A DNA stretch of 64,000 nt, taken from contig NZ_AEDU01000006.1 of the NCBI RefSeq assembly GCF_000148525.1, positions 124,001 to 188,000 on the forward strand. The letters run 5' to 3'. The translations under genes and the position numbers were made by a program. Below, one piece after another: positions 1 to 7,920 of this stretch. Below the pieces are notes generated by a model. That model ran no database searches and was not told the DNA's origin. It was given only the letters and a program-made list of their open reading frames with translations. The stretch's first letter is position 1; each line of letters begins with the position of its first letter. The DNA is from Streptococcus mitis SK564. Its GTDB lineage: Bacteria; Bacillota; Bacilli; Lactobacillales; Streptococcaceae.

Positions 1-175
1 CATCGAAACAGTTGGAACTTACAACCCACTTGTTGCTGAAAACCAAGTAACTTTGAAAGAAGACCGCGTTCTTGCATGGTTGGCTGATGGAGCTCAACCT
101 TCAGATACAGTTCGCAACATCCTTTCAAAAGAAGGCGTATTGAAAAAATTCCACGATTCTAAATTCTCAAAATAA
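1..175 (+). CDS. rpsP: 30S ribosomal protein S16, C-terminal part
   Basis: The window opens inside this gene. The frame beginning at base 2 reads 57 residues, ending in [12 protein letters not shown] before TAA. It matches the S16 tail, including the [18 protein letters not shown] segment. S16 is a small-subunit assembly protein. khpA follows 19 bp later, the usual streptococcal pairing, so the two are probably cotranscribed. The N-terminus lies outside the window. Confidence 0.93.
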   Translation, partial: IETVGTYNPLVAENQVTLKEDRVLAWLADGAQPSDTVRNILSKEGVLKKFHDSKFSK

Positions 176-194
176 GTTTAAAGTAGGTTGACAG

Positions 195-434
195 ATGGAT
201 ACGATTGAAAATCTCATTATTGCGATTGTGAAACCCTTGATTTCACAACCAGATGCCTTAACTATCAAGATTGAAGATACACCAGAGTTTTTGGAATATC
301 ATTTGGATCTTGATCAAAGTGATGTGGGTCGTGTAATCGGTCGTAAGGGTCGCACTATTTCTGCGATAAGAACGATTGTCTACTCTGTCCCAACTGAAGA
401 CAAAAAAGTAAGAATCGTTATTGATGAAAAATAA
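195..434 (+). CDS. khpA: KH-domain RNA-binding protein KhpA
   Basis: This 79-residue protein is a single KH domain with the GxxG loop visible as GRKG inside [18 protein letters not shown] (about residues 42-59). In pneumococcus KhpA pairs with KhpB (EloR) to bind RNA and control cell elongation; that role is family knowledge, not shown here. It sits directly after rpsP and is closed by a terminator hairpin, so rpsP-khpA form a short unit. Length and context are typical. Confidence 0.93.
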   Translation: MDTIENLIIAIVKPLISQPDALTIKIEDTPEFLEYHLDLDQSDVGRVIGRKGRTISAIRTIVYSVPTEDKKVRIVIDEK

Positions 435-439
435 GAAGG

Positions 440-464
440 GCGGGACGAATGTCTCGCTTTTTTT
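440..464 (+). terminator. Rho-independent terminator after khpA
   Basis: A 7-bp stem (GCGGGAC / GTCTCGC, one G-T pair) with a GAAT loop is followed by seven T. An in-frame ATG at 449 lies inside this hairpin, which argues against using it as the start of the next gene. Confidence 0.85.
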
Positions 465-478
465 GCAAGGAGCAGGAT

Positions 479-808
479 ATGAAGGATTTAACGTTTAGAC
501 AATTACAAGACTACCTACTGGAACATTACCAGCAGTCTCGGACTGAGGAAGGTCTCTTTATCAAGTTAGTGGAGGAAGTCGGAGAAGTTGCTGAGGTTTT
601 AAATGGACGCTCTGGTCGAAAAGAAGGAGTTCAAGATTCGAACGAGGAACTAGCAAAAGAACTGGCTGATATTATTCACTACACTGTCGCAATTGCGGCC
701 ATCAACCATATTGATCTTATCAAGACCATTTTTGAAAAAGATAAAAAGGTGGCTATCAAATATCAGCGTGAACGAGATTTGGAAGGGTTTTTGAAGGGGA
801 ACATCTAA
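479..808 (+). CDS. MazG-like nucleotide pyrophosphohydrolase family protein
   Basis: A 109-residue all-alpha protein. It carries the MazG/dUTPase-superfamily metal motif E-E-x2-E (Glu32, Glu33, Glu36) followed by E-x2-D (Glu61, Asp64). Family members hydrolyse (d)NTPs to NMP and pyrophosphate, often as house-cleaning enzymes; the substrate here is unknown. I chose ATG 479 because it has an AAGGAG ribosome site and because the upstream in-frame ATG 449 is inside the khpA terminator. The next 340 bases have no intact gene. It lies in the khpA-rimM interval, which looks like an accessory insertion site in this strain. Confidence 0.75.
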   Translation: MKDLTFRQLQDYLLEHYQQSRTEEGLFIKLVEEVGEVAEVLNGRSGRKEGVQDSNEELAKELADIIHYTVAIAAINHIDLIKTIFEKDKKVAIKYQRERDLEGFLKGNI

Positions 809-1148
809 GACGATAAGAAATCAATTTTTTACTAATAAAGAAGGTATTAGTAAATATAAGAAAGATAAAGCAAGGAAAATAGTGGATTATACTATCAAAG
901 TAAGGAATCTCCAAGAGGTAGACAAGCTATAACTTGTGAGACAAGAACGAGAAAAGCAGATCAGCCTAGCTGCCTCCTTTATAGGCAACGAGAAAGAATT
1001 TATCAGCTTGAAAGAGTGATAGAAGTTATAAAATACTAATCCTAGAAATAGCATCTAGCATTTTACTATGCTACAATGGAAAGATAGTCTCAAAGAATTC
1101 TAGTTGATCTATCTTGAGAATAGCTATTTTTAAAAGGAGTAACAGTCT
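809..1148. other. Non-coding interval with a decayed coding-like stretch
   Basis: No intact gene. In the frame through about 860-1020 a protein-like reading is broken by stops; the last piece reads KQISLAASFIGNEKEFISL. It may be a relic of a lost gene, but I cannot name it. The right end carries the promoter and ribosome site of the disrupted EamA gene. Confidence 0.4.
1069..1077 (+). promoter_or_regulatory. Extended -10 promoter for the EamA gene
   Basis: TG-C-TACAAT forms an extended -10 element 72 bp before the ATG at 1149. No good -35 is visible. The ribosome site AAGGAG is at 1134-1139. Confidence 0.55.
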
Positions 1149-1170
1149 ATGAACGAGAAAACAAAAGCTT

Positions 1171-1181
1171 ACCTAGCAGCC
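1171..1181. repeat. 11-bp target-site duplication, left copy
   Basis: ACCTAGCAGCC immediately precedes the left end of the IS and is repeated exactly at 2692-2702 after its right end. This length fits the IS4-family range. Confidence 0.9.
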
Positions 1182-2691
1182 CAATGTCATTAAGTTAGTG
1201 ATCTAACTACTTGAATAGGAGGTGTGATTGAGATCATCAAAGTGATTCTCTATCCTATCTTCTATTTTTTTGCATAACAAATAAAGGTTTTTTTACCCTA
1301 TTTTTTGAGATTTATGTTACTCTATAGATGAAATCAACTACCGATTGGGCCTTTATCTTTCTTGGATATTTTCGATTCGGTCGAATAATAGATAACTGTT
1401 TCTTGAGGTAGTTTTTCAACTGGAGAGAAGAAAGGGAACAGTTAAAAAACAAACGGCAGGCATAAGCCGCATCTGAGAAACACACTTTATATCTTTGTTT
1501 TTTACGACTACTGTCGATGGCAACTTGCGAGATTACCCAACGACAAAAGTTAAAATTTGTAAAGCGAGCAAAGATTTCTTGGAGAATCCCTTCCTTCTTT
1601 TTTGCATGAAAATTGACCAAGCCAACACTGTATTTCAGGTCACGAAAACTAGTCTCTATGCCCCATCTGCTGGCGTAGAGATTTTTTAATTCTTGGATTG
1701 AATAGTCTGTATTTGTCACTAAAGTTTCGTATTTTCCTTCGTCCACTTCTAAACGCACCATACGAAAAGGAAGCTCATAGAGTACTACAGGATCCTGTTT
1801 TTGACTTGTTTCTGGAAGAAAATCAAAAGTAGAATTGTGTGGAATAAAATGATAGTCATTGGGAAAATCACGATAAAGTTTTTTGAGCTGATTGGTTTGC
1901 TTTCGTGATAATGTTAGAGAAAATGTTTGATCAAAACACTCCGTATTTGGCAAGTTGAAGGAGGAACGCATGGATTGTTTTCCATCTCGAATACGGATGA
2001 TATAAAGCCAACCTTTTTCTTGAAAATGAGCCATAAGATTGTAACTTTCATAGCCTCTATCCATGATAACAAGAGCTTTATCGAAAGGGAGAGCCTCCAT
2101 CATCTGAATCAGAGCTAAGCGCTCATGTTGTGCATGTTGGTCTTGAATAAAAACATCTCTATACACTCCAGTCGTCAAGTCGTATAGGGCATTTATATGC
2201 ATGAGATTATAGGATTTAACATCCTTTTGGGTTTGGATAGAGGTTTCTGTATCCATGGGATTTCGAGGAATACAGATATCACTCCCATCTGCAGCGAATA
2301 TTGGAAAATCAGTATTAAGTGGAATAGGTACTGTAAATTCTTTAAATAGGGCATAGAACGCTTCAGGTTTTATCTGATAGCGTCTTTGAACAAAGGCTGA
2401 ATTTGAAACTGTCAGTCTGGCAACTAGTAATTCTTTTGACAAGGATTTTCCTCCCATTCCCAGAATGGTACGAATCATAGTTTCTAGTGATAAACTTCTT
2501 TTACGAGTAAAGGCCTGTTCATCTTGTTTGACGAACTCAACTTTTTGACCAATGATACTCTGAATACTATTATTCAAGTGGGATTTTATCTGTTTTATCA
2601 TGGGAAATCCCTCCTTAACTATAAGTTTATCACATAAAAAAAGAAACCCAAATACAGAATTGTATTTGAATTTCTTAACTTAATGACATTG
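1182..2691 (-). mobile_element. IS4-family insertion sequence (1,510 bp)
   Basis: The ends are perfect 16-bp inverted repeats (CAATGTCATTAAGTTA at 1182-1197 and its reverse complement at 2676-2691). They flank one transposase gene on the minus strand. An 11-bp direct duplication borders the element. One full-length copy with intact ends and open transposase suggests an active or recently active element. It sits in codon 11/12 of an EamA transporter gene. I cannot assign an IS name without a database. Confidence 0.92.
1312..2601 (-). CDS. IS4-family DDE transposase
   Basis: A 429-residue transposase with the DDE triad readable as Asp105 (in AADGSD), Asp181 (in VIMDRGYESY) and Glu316. The IS4-family YREK signature Y-x2-R-x3-E-x6-K is complete (Tyr309, Arg312, Glu316, Lys323). 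The C-terminus is basic. The ATG at 2601 has a strong AAGGAGGG site on the minus strand. It catalyses cut-and-paste movement of the surrounding element. The frame is undamaged. Confidence 0.93.
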   Translation of the reverse strand: MIKQIKSHLNNSIQSIIGQKVEFVKQDEQAFTRKRSLSLETMIRTILGMGGKSLSKELLVARLTVSNSAFVQRRYQIKPEAFYALFKEFTVPIPLNTDFPIFAADGSDICIPRNPMDTETSIQTQKDVKSYNLMHINALYDLTTGVYRDVFIQDQHAQHERLALIQMMEALPFDKALVIMDRGYESYNLMAHFQEKGWLYIIRIRDGKQSMRSSFNLPNTECFDQTFSLTLSRKQTNQLKKLYRDFPNDYHFIPHNSTFDFLPETSQKQDPVVLYELPFRMVRLEVDEGKYETLVTNTDYSIQELKNLYASRWGIETSFRDLKYSVGLVNFHAKKKEGILQEIFARFTNFNFCRWVISQVAIDSSRKKQRYKVCFSDAAYACRLFFNCSLSSLQLKNYLKKQLSIIRPNRKYPRKIKAQSVVDFIYRVT

Positions 2692-2702
2692 ACCTAGCAG
2701 CC
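2692..2702. repeat. 11-bp target-site duplication, right copy
   Basis: Exact copy of 1171-1181 (ACCTAGCAGCC) at the right IS boundary. Confidence 0.9.
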
Positions 2703-3570
2703 TTATCCTTTTCAGCAATCATTGGATTTTCTTTTTTATTTACTAAGATTGCTTTAGGTTATGCTAGTCCTCTCACAAACTTAGCGCATCGCTATACAAT
2801 CGCAGCTTTAGTAATGGTCGTTCTTCATCAAACCAAACTTATCAAAGTGAGTTTAAGTAGAAAAGATATTCTTTCTATTCTTCCTATGAGTTTTTTCTAT
2901 CCTCTTCTCTTTTTTATTTTTCAATCCTTTGCTTTAAAGTATATATCGTCTTCTGAAGCTGGAATTTTACAGGCTCTTGTCCCGATTTTTACGCTCCTTT
3001 TAGCATCGGTCTTTCTCAAGGAAAAGACAAGCTTGCTTCAAAAGTTCTTTTTATTTTTATCCGTAGCAGGAGTAGTTTTCATCTTCCTTAGTAAAGGAGC
3101 TAACTTTGGTACTGAGACTGCTAGCTTTGGCTTTCTTTTGATGTTGGGATCTGTTCTCGCAAATGCGATAAACAATATTCTCAGCAAGTCCACAGGAGGT
3201 CGCTATCGGGCCATGGATATGACAGCTGTTGTGATATTTGTTGGCTTCGTCACCTTTAATACACTGAGTCTGACCTCTCACTATCTAGAGGGGAACATAT
3301 TAGCTTACTTTGCGCCACTTGGACAGGTGTCTTATTTGCTTTCAATTTTTTATTTGGGAATTTTAGCCTCTATCGTTACTGGTAGTCTCTCTATCTATGC
3401 TATTGTTCGACTTGGAGCATCAACCGTCAGTGTCTTTGGCAATCTTGGAACAGTTTTGACCATTCTAGCCGGAGCCCTTATACTCCACGAACCAATTTAT
3501 AGCTACCATTTGATCGGAGCCACTATGATTATTGCTGGAATTTTAGGCATGAATCTGATGAGAAAAAAGT

Positions 3571-3594
3571 AAAGATTGCTTAGCAGTCTTTTTC
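3571..3594 (+). terminator. Terminator after the EamA gene
   Basis: The stem AAAGATTGC / GCAGTCTTT is followed by a T-rich tract, overlapping the stop codon of the transporter. Confidence 0.7.
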
Positions 3595-3668
3595 TTTATC
3601 AAAGTTGTGCAGAAAATTCAAAAATTTTAATGTAATCAAGTTTGGAAAACGATGATTTTAATATAGCA

Positions 3669-3677
3669 TGATAAAAT
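3669..3677 (+). promoter_or_regulatory. Extended -10 promoter of the alpha/beta hydrolase gene
   Basis: TG-A-TAAAAT forms an extended -10 about 45 bp before the ATG at 3722. No matching -35 at normal spacing was found. Confidence 0.5.
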
Positions 3678-3721
3678 AGATAAAAAGAATGATATTAGGA
3701 TAAAGAGGAGAAAGTGTAATA

Positions 3722-4579
3722 ATGAAGCAAAATGATATAGCTGAAGCTATTGCTTTTTATAACAGAAAACCTGAGACTCTGGTACGTCACATTATACCAG
3801 TCGTAGATTGTGATTTGGTTGTTTATCATCGTCCTGGAAGCTCAAGTAAAGGACACATTATTTTTTATCATGGAGCTTGTGGCCGTAGTCAGATGTGGGC
3901 CCACCAGTATGATACCTTTGAAGGATTTGACCTCTACTTTGTCAATGTTAGAGGACAGGGTGAATCACCTATGAAAGTTGGTTTACCTGACTTGGAAGGC
4001 GCTGTTCAAGATGTAGATGCTATTTTGTCCTATTTCCAGTTGGATAAGGTGATATTGGTTGGTCATTCTTGGGGAGGAAATCCGCTTCAAGAGTACACCT
4101 ATCGTCATCCAGAAAGAATCCTAGCCTTGGTCATGATAGATAGTTGGGGACAGCATCGATACCTATCAGAGAAAGAAAGAGGTCGAATCAAATATAGTTC
4201 TCTTATGTATAAAGCGATTCCTTGGAAGGTGATTGCAGATAAGAACTCAAAAATGTGTACAGATAATCCTATCACAAGAGAATTAATCAAGACGGCCATT
4301 ATAGAAACTGGAAGAGATGTTTTCTTGAACCTTGGAATCACAGGTTTTATGGCTGTCCACGAGATAGAAGGTTATCATGGCAATCCTCCTATGCTCTTAG
4401 TAAGAGGCGAAAATGATTTTCCTAAACACCTAAAAATGATCTACGATGGTATCATTGCCTTAAATCCCAATGCACGTCAAGTAACGATTTCAGATAGCAA
4501 ACACCAACCGATGAATGACCATCCTGAAGAGTTTAATCAGATAATTGGTGAATTCTTTGAAGAAGTAGTAGCTCTGTAA
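3722..4579 (+). CDS. Alpha/beta-fold hydrolase
   Basis: A 285-residue cytoplasmic alpha/beta hydrolase without signal peptide. The oxyanion segment IFYHGACGRSQMW is near residues 47-59, the nucleophile elbow GHSWGG near residues 114-119, a likely acid residue in RGENDF near 235, and the catalytic His in SDSKHQPMNDHP near 262. The substrate cannot be deduced. The ATG has a GAGGAG site 10 bp upstream. It lies between the broken transporter and rimM, in its own transcription unit. Confidence 0.82.
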   Translation: MKQNDIAEAIAFYNRKPETLVRHIIPVVDCDLVVYHRPGSSSKGHIIFYHGACGRSQMWAHQYDTFEGFDLYFVNVRGQGESPMKVGLPDLEGAVQDVDAILSYFQLDKVILVGHSWGGNPLQEYTYRHPERILALVMIDSWGQHRYLSEKERGRIKYSSLMYKAIPWKVIADKNSKMCTDNPITRELIKTAIIETGRDVFLNLGITGFMAVHEIEGYHGNPPMLLVRGENDFPKHLKMIYDGIIALNPNARQVTISDSKHQPMNDHPEEFNQIIGEFFEEVVAL

Positions 4580-4596
4580 GATGAGACTTATCCAAC

Positions 4597-4625
4597 TTGA
4601 GAAAATCCTTGGAACGTGTTAAAAT
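4597..4625 (+). promoter_or_regulatory. Promoter of rimM-trmD
   Basis: -35 TTGAGA at 4597-4602, a 17-bp spacer, and -10 TAAAAT at 4620-4625 with an extended TG. The rimM ATG is 31 bp downstream. Confidence 0.7.
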
Positions 4626-4655
4626 AAAGGATAGAAATAGAGTACAGGAGACAAG

Positions 4656-5174
4656 ATGAACTACTTTAATGTTGGGAAAATCGTCAATACGCAGGGGTTG
4701 CAGGGTGAGATGCGAGTCTTGTCTGTGACGGATTTTGCAGAAGAACGCTTTAAAAAAGGGGCTGAGCTGGCCTTGTTTGATGAAAAAGATCAGTTTGTCC
4801 AAACAGTGACTATCGCTAGCCACCGTAAACAGAAGAACTTTGACATTATTAAATTCAAAGATATGTACCATATCAATGCTATCGAAAAGTACAAGGGATA
4901 CAGTCTCAAGGTCGCTGAGGAGGATTTGAATGACCTAGACGATGGTGAATTCTACTATCACGAGATTATCGGTTTGGAAGTCTATGAGGGAGAGAACCTG
5001 ATTGGAACCATCAAGGAAATCTTGCAACCAGGTGCCAACGATGTCTGGGTGGTCAAGCGAAAAGGCAAGCGTGATTTGCTTTTACCTTATATCCCACCAG
5101 TGGTTCTCAATGTTGATATTCCAAATAAACGGGTCGATGTGGAAATCTTAGAAGGGCTAGACGATGAAAATTGA
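4656..5174 (+). CDS. rimM: Ribosome maturation factor RimM
   Basis: A 172-residue protein of normal family length. The N-terminal RimM domain starts with [17 protein letters not shown], and the C-terminal PRC-barrel-like part ends with [13 protein letters not shown]. RimM assists maturation of the 30S head by binding S19 and 16S rRNA. It overlaps trmD by 11 bp, indicating translational coupling, as in most bacteria. Confidence 0.95.
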   Translation: MNYFNVGKIVNTQGLQGEMRVLSVTDFAEERFKKGAELALFDEKDQFVQTVTIASHRKQKNFDIIKFKDMYHINAIEKYKGYSLKVAEEDLNDLDDGEFYYHEIIGLEVYEGENLIGTIKEILQPGANDVWVVKRKGKRDLLLPYIPPVVLNVDIPNKRVDVEILEGLDDEN

Positions 5175-5883
5175 TATTTTAACCCTCTTTCCAGAGATGT
5201 TCTCTCCACTGGAGCATTCAATCGTTGGAAAGGCTCGAGAAAAAGGGCTCTTAGATATCCAGTATCATAATTTTCGAGAAAATGCTGAAAAGGCCCGCCA
5301 TGTAGATGACGAACCCTACGGAGGTGGTCAGGGGATGTTGCTACGAGCACAACCTATTTTCGATGCCTTTGATGCTATTGAAAAGAAAAATCCTCGCGTC
5401 ATTCTTCTCGATCCTGCAGGGAAACAGTTCGATCAGGCCTATGCTGAAGATTTAGCTCAAGAGGAAGAGCTAATCTTTATCTGTGGTCACTACGAAGGGT
5501 ATGATGAGCGTATTAAGACCTTGGTAACAGATGAGATTTCCTTGGGGGACTATGTCCTGACTGGTGGTGAATTGGCGGCCATGACTATGATTGATGCTAC
5601 GGTACGCCTGATTCCAGAAGTGATTGGCAAGGAATCTAGCCACCAAGATGATAGTTTTTCTTCAGGCCTTCTCGAATATCCTCAGTACACACGCCCCTAT
5701 GATTATCGAGGGATGGTCGTGCCAGATGTATTGATGAGCGGGCACCATGAAAAGATTCGTCAGTGGCGATTGTATGAGAGTTTAAAGAAAACCTACGAGC
5801 GCAGACCGGATTTGTTAGAAAATTATCAACTGACAGCTGAAGAAGAAAAAATGCTGGCAGAAATCAAAGAAAACAAAGAATGA
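5164..5883 (+). CDS. trmD: tRNA (guanine-N1)-methyltransferase TrmD
   Basis: A 239-residue SPOUT methyltransferase that makes m1G37 in tRNA using S-adenosylmethionine. Diagnostic pieces are the start [12 protein letters not shown], the [10 protein letters not shown] segment near residue 55, and the trefoil-knot cofactor loop [11 protein letters not shown] near residues 131-141. The start codon lies inside the rimM end. The next gene begins 12 bp after the stop. Confidence 0.96.
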   Translation: MKIDILTLFPEMFSPLEHSIVGKAREKGLLDIQYHNFRENAEKARHVDDEPYGGGQGMLLRAQPIFDAFDAIEKKNPRVILLDPAGKQFDQAYAEDLAQEEELIFICGHYEGYDERIKTLVTDEISLGDYVLTGGELAAMTMIDATVRLIPEVIGKESSHQDDSFSSGLLEYPQYTRPYDYRGMVVPDVLMSGHHEKIRQWRLYESLKKTYERRPDLLENYQLTAEEEKMLAEIKENKE

Positions 5884-5894
5884 AGGAGAAAACT

Positions 5895-6233
5895 ATGCAA
5901 GTAATCAAACGTGATGGAGAAATTGCTGAATTTAATCCAGATAAGATTTACCAAGCTATCTTAAAGGCAGCCCAGACTGTCTATGTATTGACAGATGATT
6001 TGCGTCAAAATCTTGCACAAGTCACTAAGAAAGTGGTTTTGGACTTGGAAGAAGCCAAGGTGGAACGTGCTACCATCAGCATGATTCAGTCTTTGGTTGA
6101 GCATCGTTTACTGGGTGCGGGTTACATTACCATCGCAGAACACTATATTTCCTATCGTCTACAACGTGACTTGGAAAGAAGTGGTTATGGAGATCATATT
6201 GCGGTTCATTTGCATTTTGAACAAGTTCGCTAA
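5895..6233 (+). CDS. ATP-cone domain protein
   Basis: A 112-residue protein that is essentially one ATP-cone domain (begins MQVIKRDGEIAEFNPDKIY). This nucleotide-sensing module is otherwise found at the N-terminus of ribonucleotide reductases and in NrdR. No catalytic domain is attached, so its role is unknown; it may act as a stand-alone nucleotide sensor. ATG 5895 is preferred over 5880 because AAGGAG lies just before it and ATG 5880 overlaps the trmD stop. It is likely cotranscribed with rimM-trmD. Confidence 0.78.
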   Translation: MQVIKRDGEIAEFNPDKIYQAILKAAQTVYVLTDDLRQNLAQVTKKVVLDLEEAKVERATISMIQSLVEHRLLGAGYITIAEHYISYRLQRDLERSGYGDHIAVHLHFEQVR

Positions 6234-6237
6234 GAAA

Positions 6238-6274
6238 AAAGAGTGGGATGAAGCAACTACATCTCACTCTTTCT
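6238..6274. terminator. Bidirectional terminator between convergent genes
   Basis: AGAGTGGGATG / CATCTCACTCT form an 11-bp stem with one mismatch, with A-rich and T-rich flanks. It serves the trmD operon on the plus strand and the small gene on the minus strand. Confidence 0.75.
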
Positions 6275-6584
6275 TAAATCTATTTTTTTGGGCTGTTTGG
6301 ACGGTTGAAGGGACAAATCGCAGGCGTTGAATATCGCTTATACGGATAATACGGGTCACATTTTTGGCAAAATTTTTCACGATAATTTGCTGGCGTTGCT
6401 GATCGTATTTGATGATGTCACCTGTAAAGCTTGTCTCAGACAAGATAAGGTGAACAGCGGTTTGTTTCTGGATAGCCTCTTCAATAGTAGCTGTAAGGGA
6501 GTTGCTTTCAGTCTGGTCAGGTTGGTCATGTCCATTTAAAAATTCATGTATTTTATCTAGAACTTGCTGGAATTTATGTCTCAT
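6264..6584 (-). CDS. Conserved hypothetical protein, small beta-barrel-like C-terminus
   Basis: A 106-residue soluble protein. The first 45 residues are charged and helical. The second half (TAVHLILSETSFTGDIIKYD, then QQRQQIIVKNF and RIIRISDIQRLRF) alternates like a small Sm/YolD-type beta-barrel, but I cannot confirm a family. A GGGAGG site precedes the ATG on the minus strand. It is convergent with the ATP-cone gene and shares its terminator. Confidence 0.6.
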   Translation of the reverse strand: MRHKFQQVLDKIHEFLNGHDQPDQTESNSLTATIEEAIQKQTAVHLILSETSFTGDIIKYDQQRQQIIVKNFAKNVTRIIRISDIQRLRFVPSTVQTAQKNRFKKE

Positions 6585-6682
6585 AGTGGCCTCCCTTCTT
6601 TTATATCAATATTATATAAAATTTTCCTAAAATCTACAAGATTTTACGAATAATCAAATGAAAGCTAAAAAAGGAGAAGAAA

Positions 6683-6898
6683 ATGGCAGAATTTACATTT
6701 GAAATTGAAGAGCACTTGTTGACTCTTTCTGAAAACGAAAAAGGTTGGACCAAGGAAATCAACCGTGTGAGCTTTAATGGTGCCCCTGCAAAGTTTGATA
6801 TTCGTGCTTGGAGTCCAGATCATACTAAAATGGGCAAAGGGATTACTCTTTCCAATGAAGAATTTCAAACAATGGTGGATGCTTTTAAAGGTAACTAA
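6683..6898 (+). CDS. ydbC: YdbC/PC4-like ssDNA-binding protein
   Basis: A 71-residue protein (MAEFTFEIEEHLLTLSENE) resembling the YdbC family, whose Lactococcus member has the fold of the eukaryotic coactivator PC4 and binds single-stranded DNA. The family is assigned from recalled sequence character (WTKEINRVSFNG, KFDIRAWSPDH). Strong AAAAAAGGAG site. Monocistronic: a terminator follows at once. Confidence 0.75.
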   Translation: MAEFTFEIEEHLLTLSENEKGWTKEINRVSFNGAPAKFDIRAWSPDHTKMGKGITLSNEEFQTMVDAFKGN

Positions 6899-6913
6899 GT
6901 TATCAAAATAAAA

Positions 6914-6953
6914 GAAAAGGATACTGAGTTATGACAACTCGATATCCTTTTTT
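6914..6953. terminator. Bidirectional terminator between ydbC and bioY
   Basis: An interrupted stem AAAGGATA-TGAGTT / AACTC-ATATCCTTT with A and T tracts on the two sides ends both convergent genes. Confidence 0.8.
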
Positions 6954-7488
6954 AGTTAGCAAAGTAAGCCTGATTTTTAAGGCGTTGAAGTAGTGGACGG
7001 CTAATAAAACTAATAGCTAGAAGTTTACCAAGGTCTGGGATAATAAAGGGAAGAACTCCCACAACAAGAGCTTTTTCAAATGCCATTCCAGCAAGAAAAT
7101 GTAAGCTGAGAATCCCGCCAACAAAGACAAGGGTATCACCCAAGAGGTTTGCAAGAAAAATCTTGACAACACCACTCTTGCTGTTAGTTAGGGAAGAAGT
7201 AAGTCCAGAGTAGACAAGATAAAACCAAAGATAACCTGCAGTAGGACCAACCAACACCTGCAATCCAGCTCCACCTCCTGCAAAGACAGGAAGACCGATA
7301 GCACCTAGAAGAAGATAGAGTCCGACAGAAAGTACAGCCTCTCTCGGTCTAAAGACAGTAGCAATCAAGCCGATTGCAAAGTTTTGCAGAGTGAAGGGAA
7401 CAGGTCCAATTGGAAGGGTGATTTGTGCCAATACAGCAATGAGAGCAGCCCCAATAGCAGGGATGGCATAAACGTGAGCTTTTTTCAA
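6952..7488 (-). CDS. bioY: Biotin transporter BioY (ECF S component)
   Basis: A 178-residue membrane protein with about six hydrophobic segments. BioY hallmarks include the early TLPIGPVPFTLQNFA motif and the glycine-rich GAIGLPVFAGGGAGL stretch. BioY binds biotin and works with the shared ECF energising module, which is not in this window. The start is TTG at 7488, supported by an AGAGG site and a promoter upstream on the minus strand. It is the last core gene before the bacteriocin island. Confidence 0.92.
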   Translation of the reverse strand: MKKAHVYAIPAIGAALIAVLAQITLPIGPVPFTLQNFAIGLIATVFRPREAVLSVGLYLLLGAIGLPVFAGGGAGLQVLVGPTAGYLWFYLVYSGLTSSLTNSKSGVVKIFLANLLGDTLVFVGGILSLHFLAGMAFEKALVVGVLPFIIPDLGKLLAISFISRPLLQRLKNQAYFAN

Positions 7489-7521
7489 AATAGTTAACCT
7501 CTTTTCTGATATATAGTAACT

Positions 7522-7549
7522 ATTATACTTAAATCAACACTATTGTCAA
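7522..7549 (-). promoter_or_regulatory. bioY promoter
   Basis: Read on the minus strand, -35 TTGACA (7549-7544), a 16-bp spacer and -10 TATAAT (7527-7522) lie 34 bp before the TTG start codon. Confidence 0.75.
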
Positions 7550-7693
7550 CCTGTTTAAGTAACATGGGTAACAAAAACTGTAACGGCCGATTTGATTGAC
7601 AAGAGAAATTTGATAATTGTTTTTTATCGATTTGTAAATCAGTTTTATATATAGATAATCCCATTTTATACATAAAAAATATACTATAAATAC

Positions 7694-7722
7694 TTGACAA
7701 ACTAAAAAATAAGTGCTACATT
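7694..7722 (+). promoter_or_regulatory. Promoter of the bacteriocin locus
   Basis: -35 TTGACA (7694-7699), a 17-bp spacer and -10 TACATT (7717-7722) preceded by TGC: a near-consensus extended promoter pointing into the bacteriocin operon. Confidence 0.75.
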
Positions 7723-7723
7723 A

Positions 7724-7747
7724 ATAAATGTAAACGGATACATTTAT
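7724..7747 (+). promoter_or_regulatory. Palindrome with cre-like site at the bacteriocin transcription start
   Basis: ATAAATGTA (7724-7732) and TACATTTAT (7739-7747) form a perfect 9-bp inverted repeat with a 6-base centre. Bases 7728-7743 fit the cre consensus WTGNAANCGNWNNCA as I recall it. It starts 1 bp after the -10, so a bound protein (CcpA or a local repressor) would block initiation. Confidence 0.6.
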
Positions 7748-7777
7748 ATGTGTTCAATTTTAAAAGGAGGGGTAGTT

Positions 7778-7819
7778 ATGAGATATTTTAACGACTCTAG
7801 ATACCATAACGGTGATTAA
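7778..7819 (+). CDS. Possible 13-residue leader peptide or bacteriocin remnant
   Basis: ATG 7778 follows a very strong AAAAGGAGGGG site and encodes MRYFNDSRYHNGD before TAA. The same frame continues after two stops with a piece reading YGWTKKGTVAYSSSNI (about 7853-7900), which looks like lactococcin-972 vocabulary. Either this is a leader or signal minigene, or the start of a decayed second bacteriocin gene. Its function is unknown. Confidence 0.4.
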   Translation: MRYFNDSRYHNGD

Positions 7820-7920
7820 AAACCTAAATATAATCAATTCATATTAAAGTAATATGGATGGACTAAAAAGGGGACTGTTGCTTATTCTTCATCAAATATT
7901 TTAATTAAAGGAGAAGTAAA

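Larger units (their letters stand above)
1149..3572 (+). pseudogene. EamA/DMT-family transporter gene split by an IS
   Basis: The gene starts at ATG 1149 behind an AAGGAG site, encodes 11 residues (MNEKTKAYLAA), and is then interrupted by the IS at 1182-2691 plus one copy of the 11-bp target duplication. Removing these joins codon 11 exactly in frame to TTA at 2703 and restores a 300-residue DMT-superfamily membrane protein with about ten hydrophobic segments and two EamA repeats. The downstream part is open from 2703; an internal ATG at 2814 could give an N-terminally truncated product that probably would not fold properly. The substrate is unknown. A terminator follows at 3571. No other lesion is visible, so the disruption looks recent. 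Confidence 0.85.

Noticed and set aside
449..478. Upstream ATG for the MazG-like gene
   Set aside because: It lies inside the khpA terminator hairpin; ATG 479 has the proper AAGGAG site.
7494..7700. Minus-strand open frame upstream of bioY
   Set aside because: It overlaps the bioY promoter and reaches the bacteriocin -35; no family match or ribosome site.
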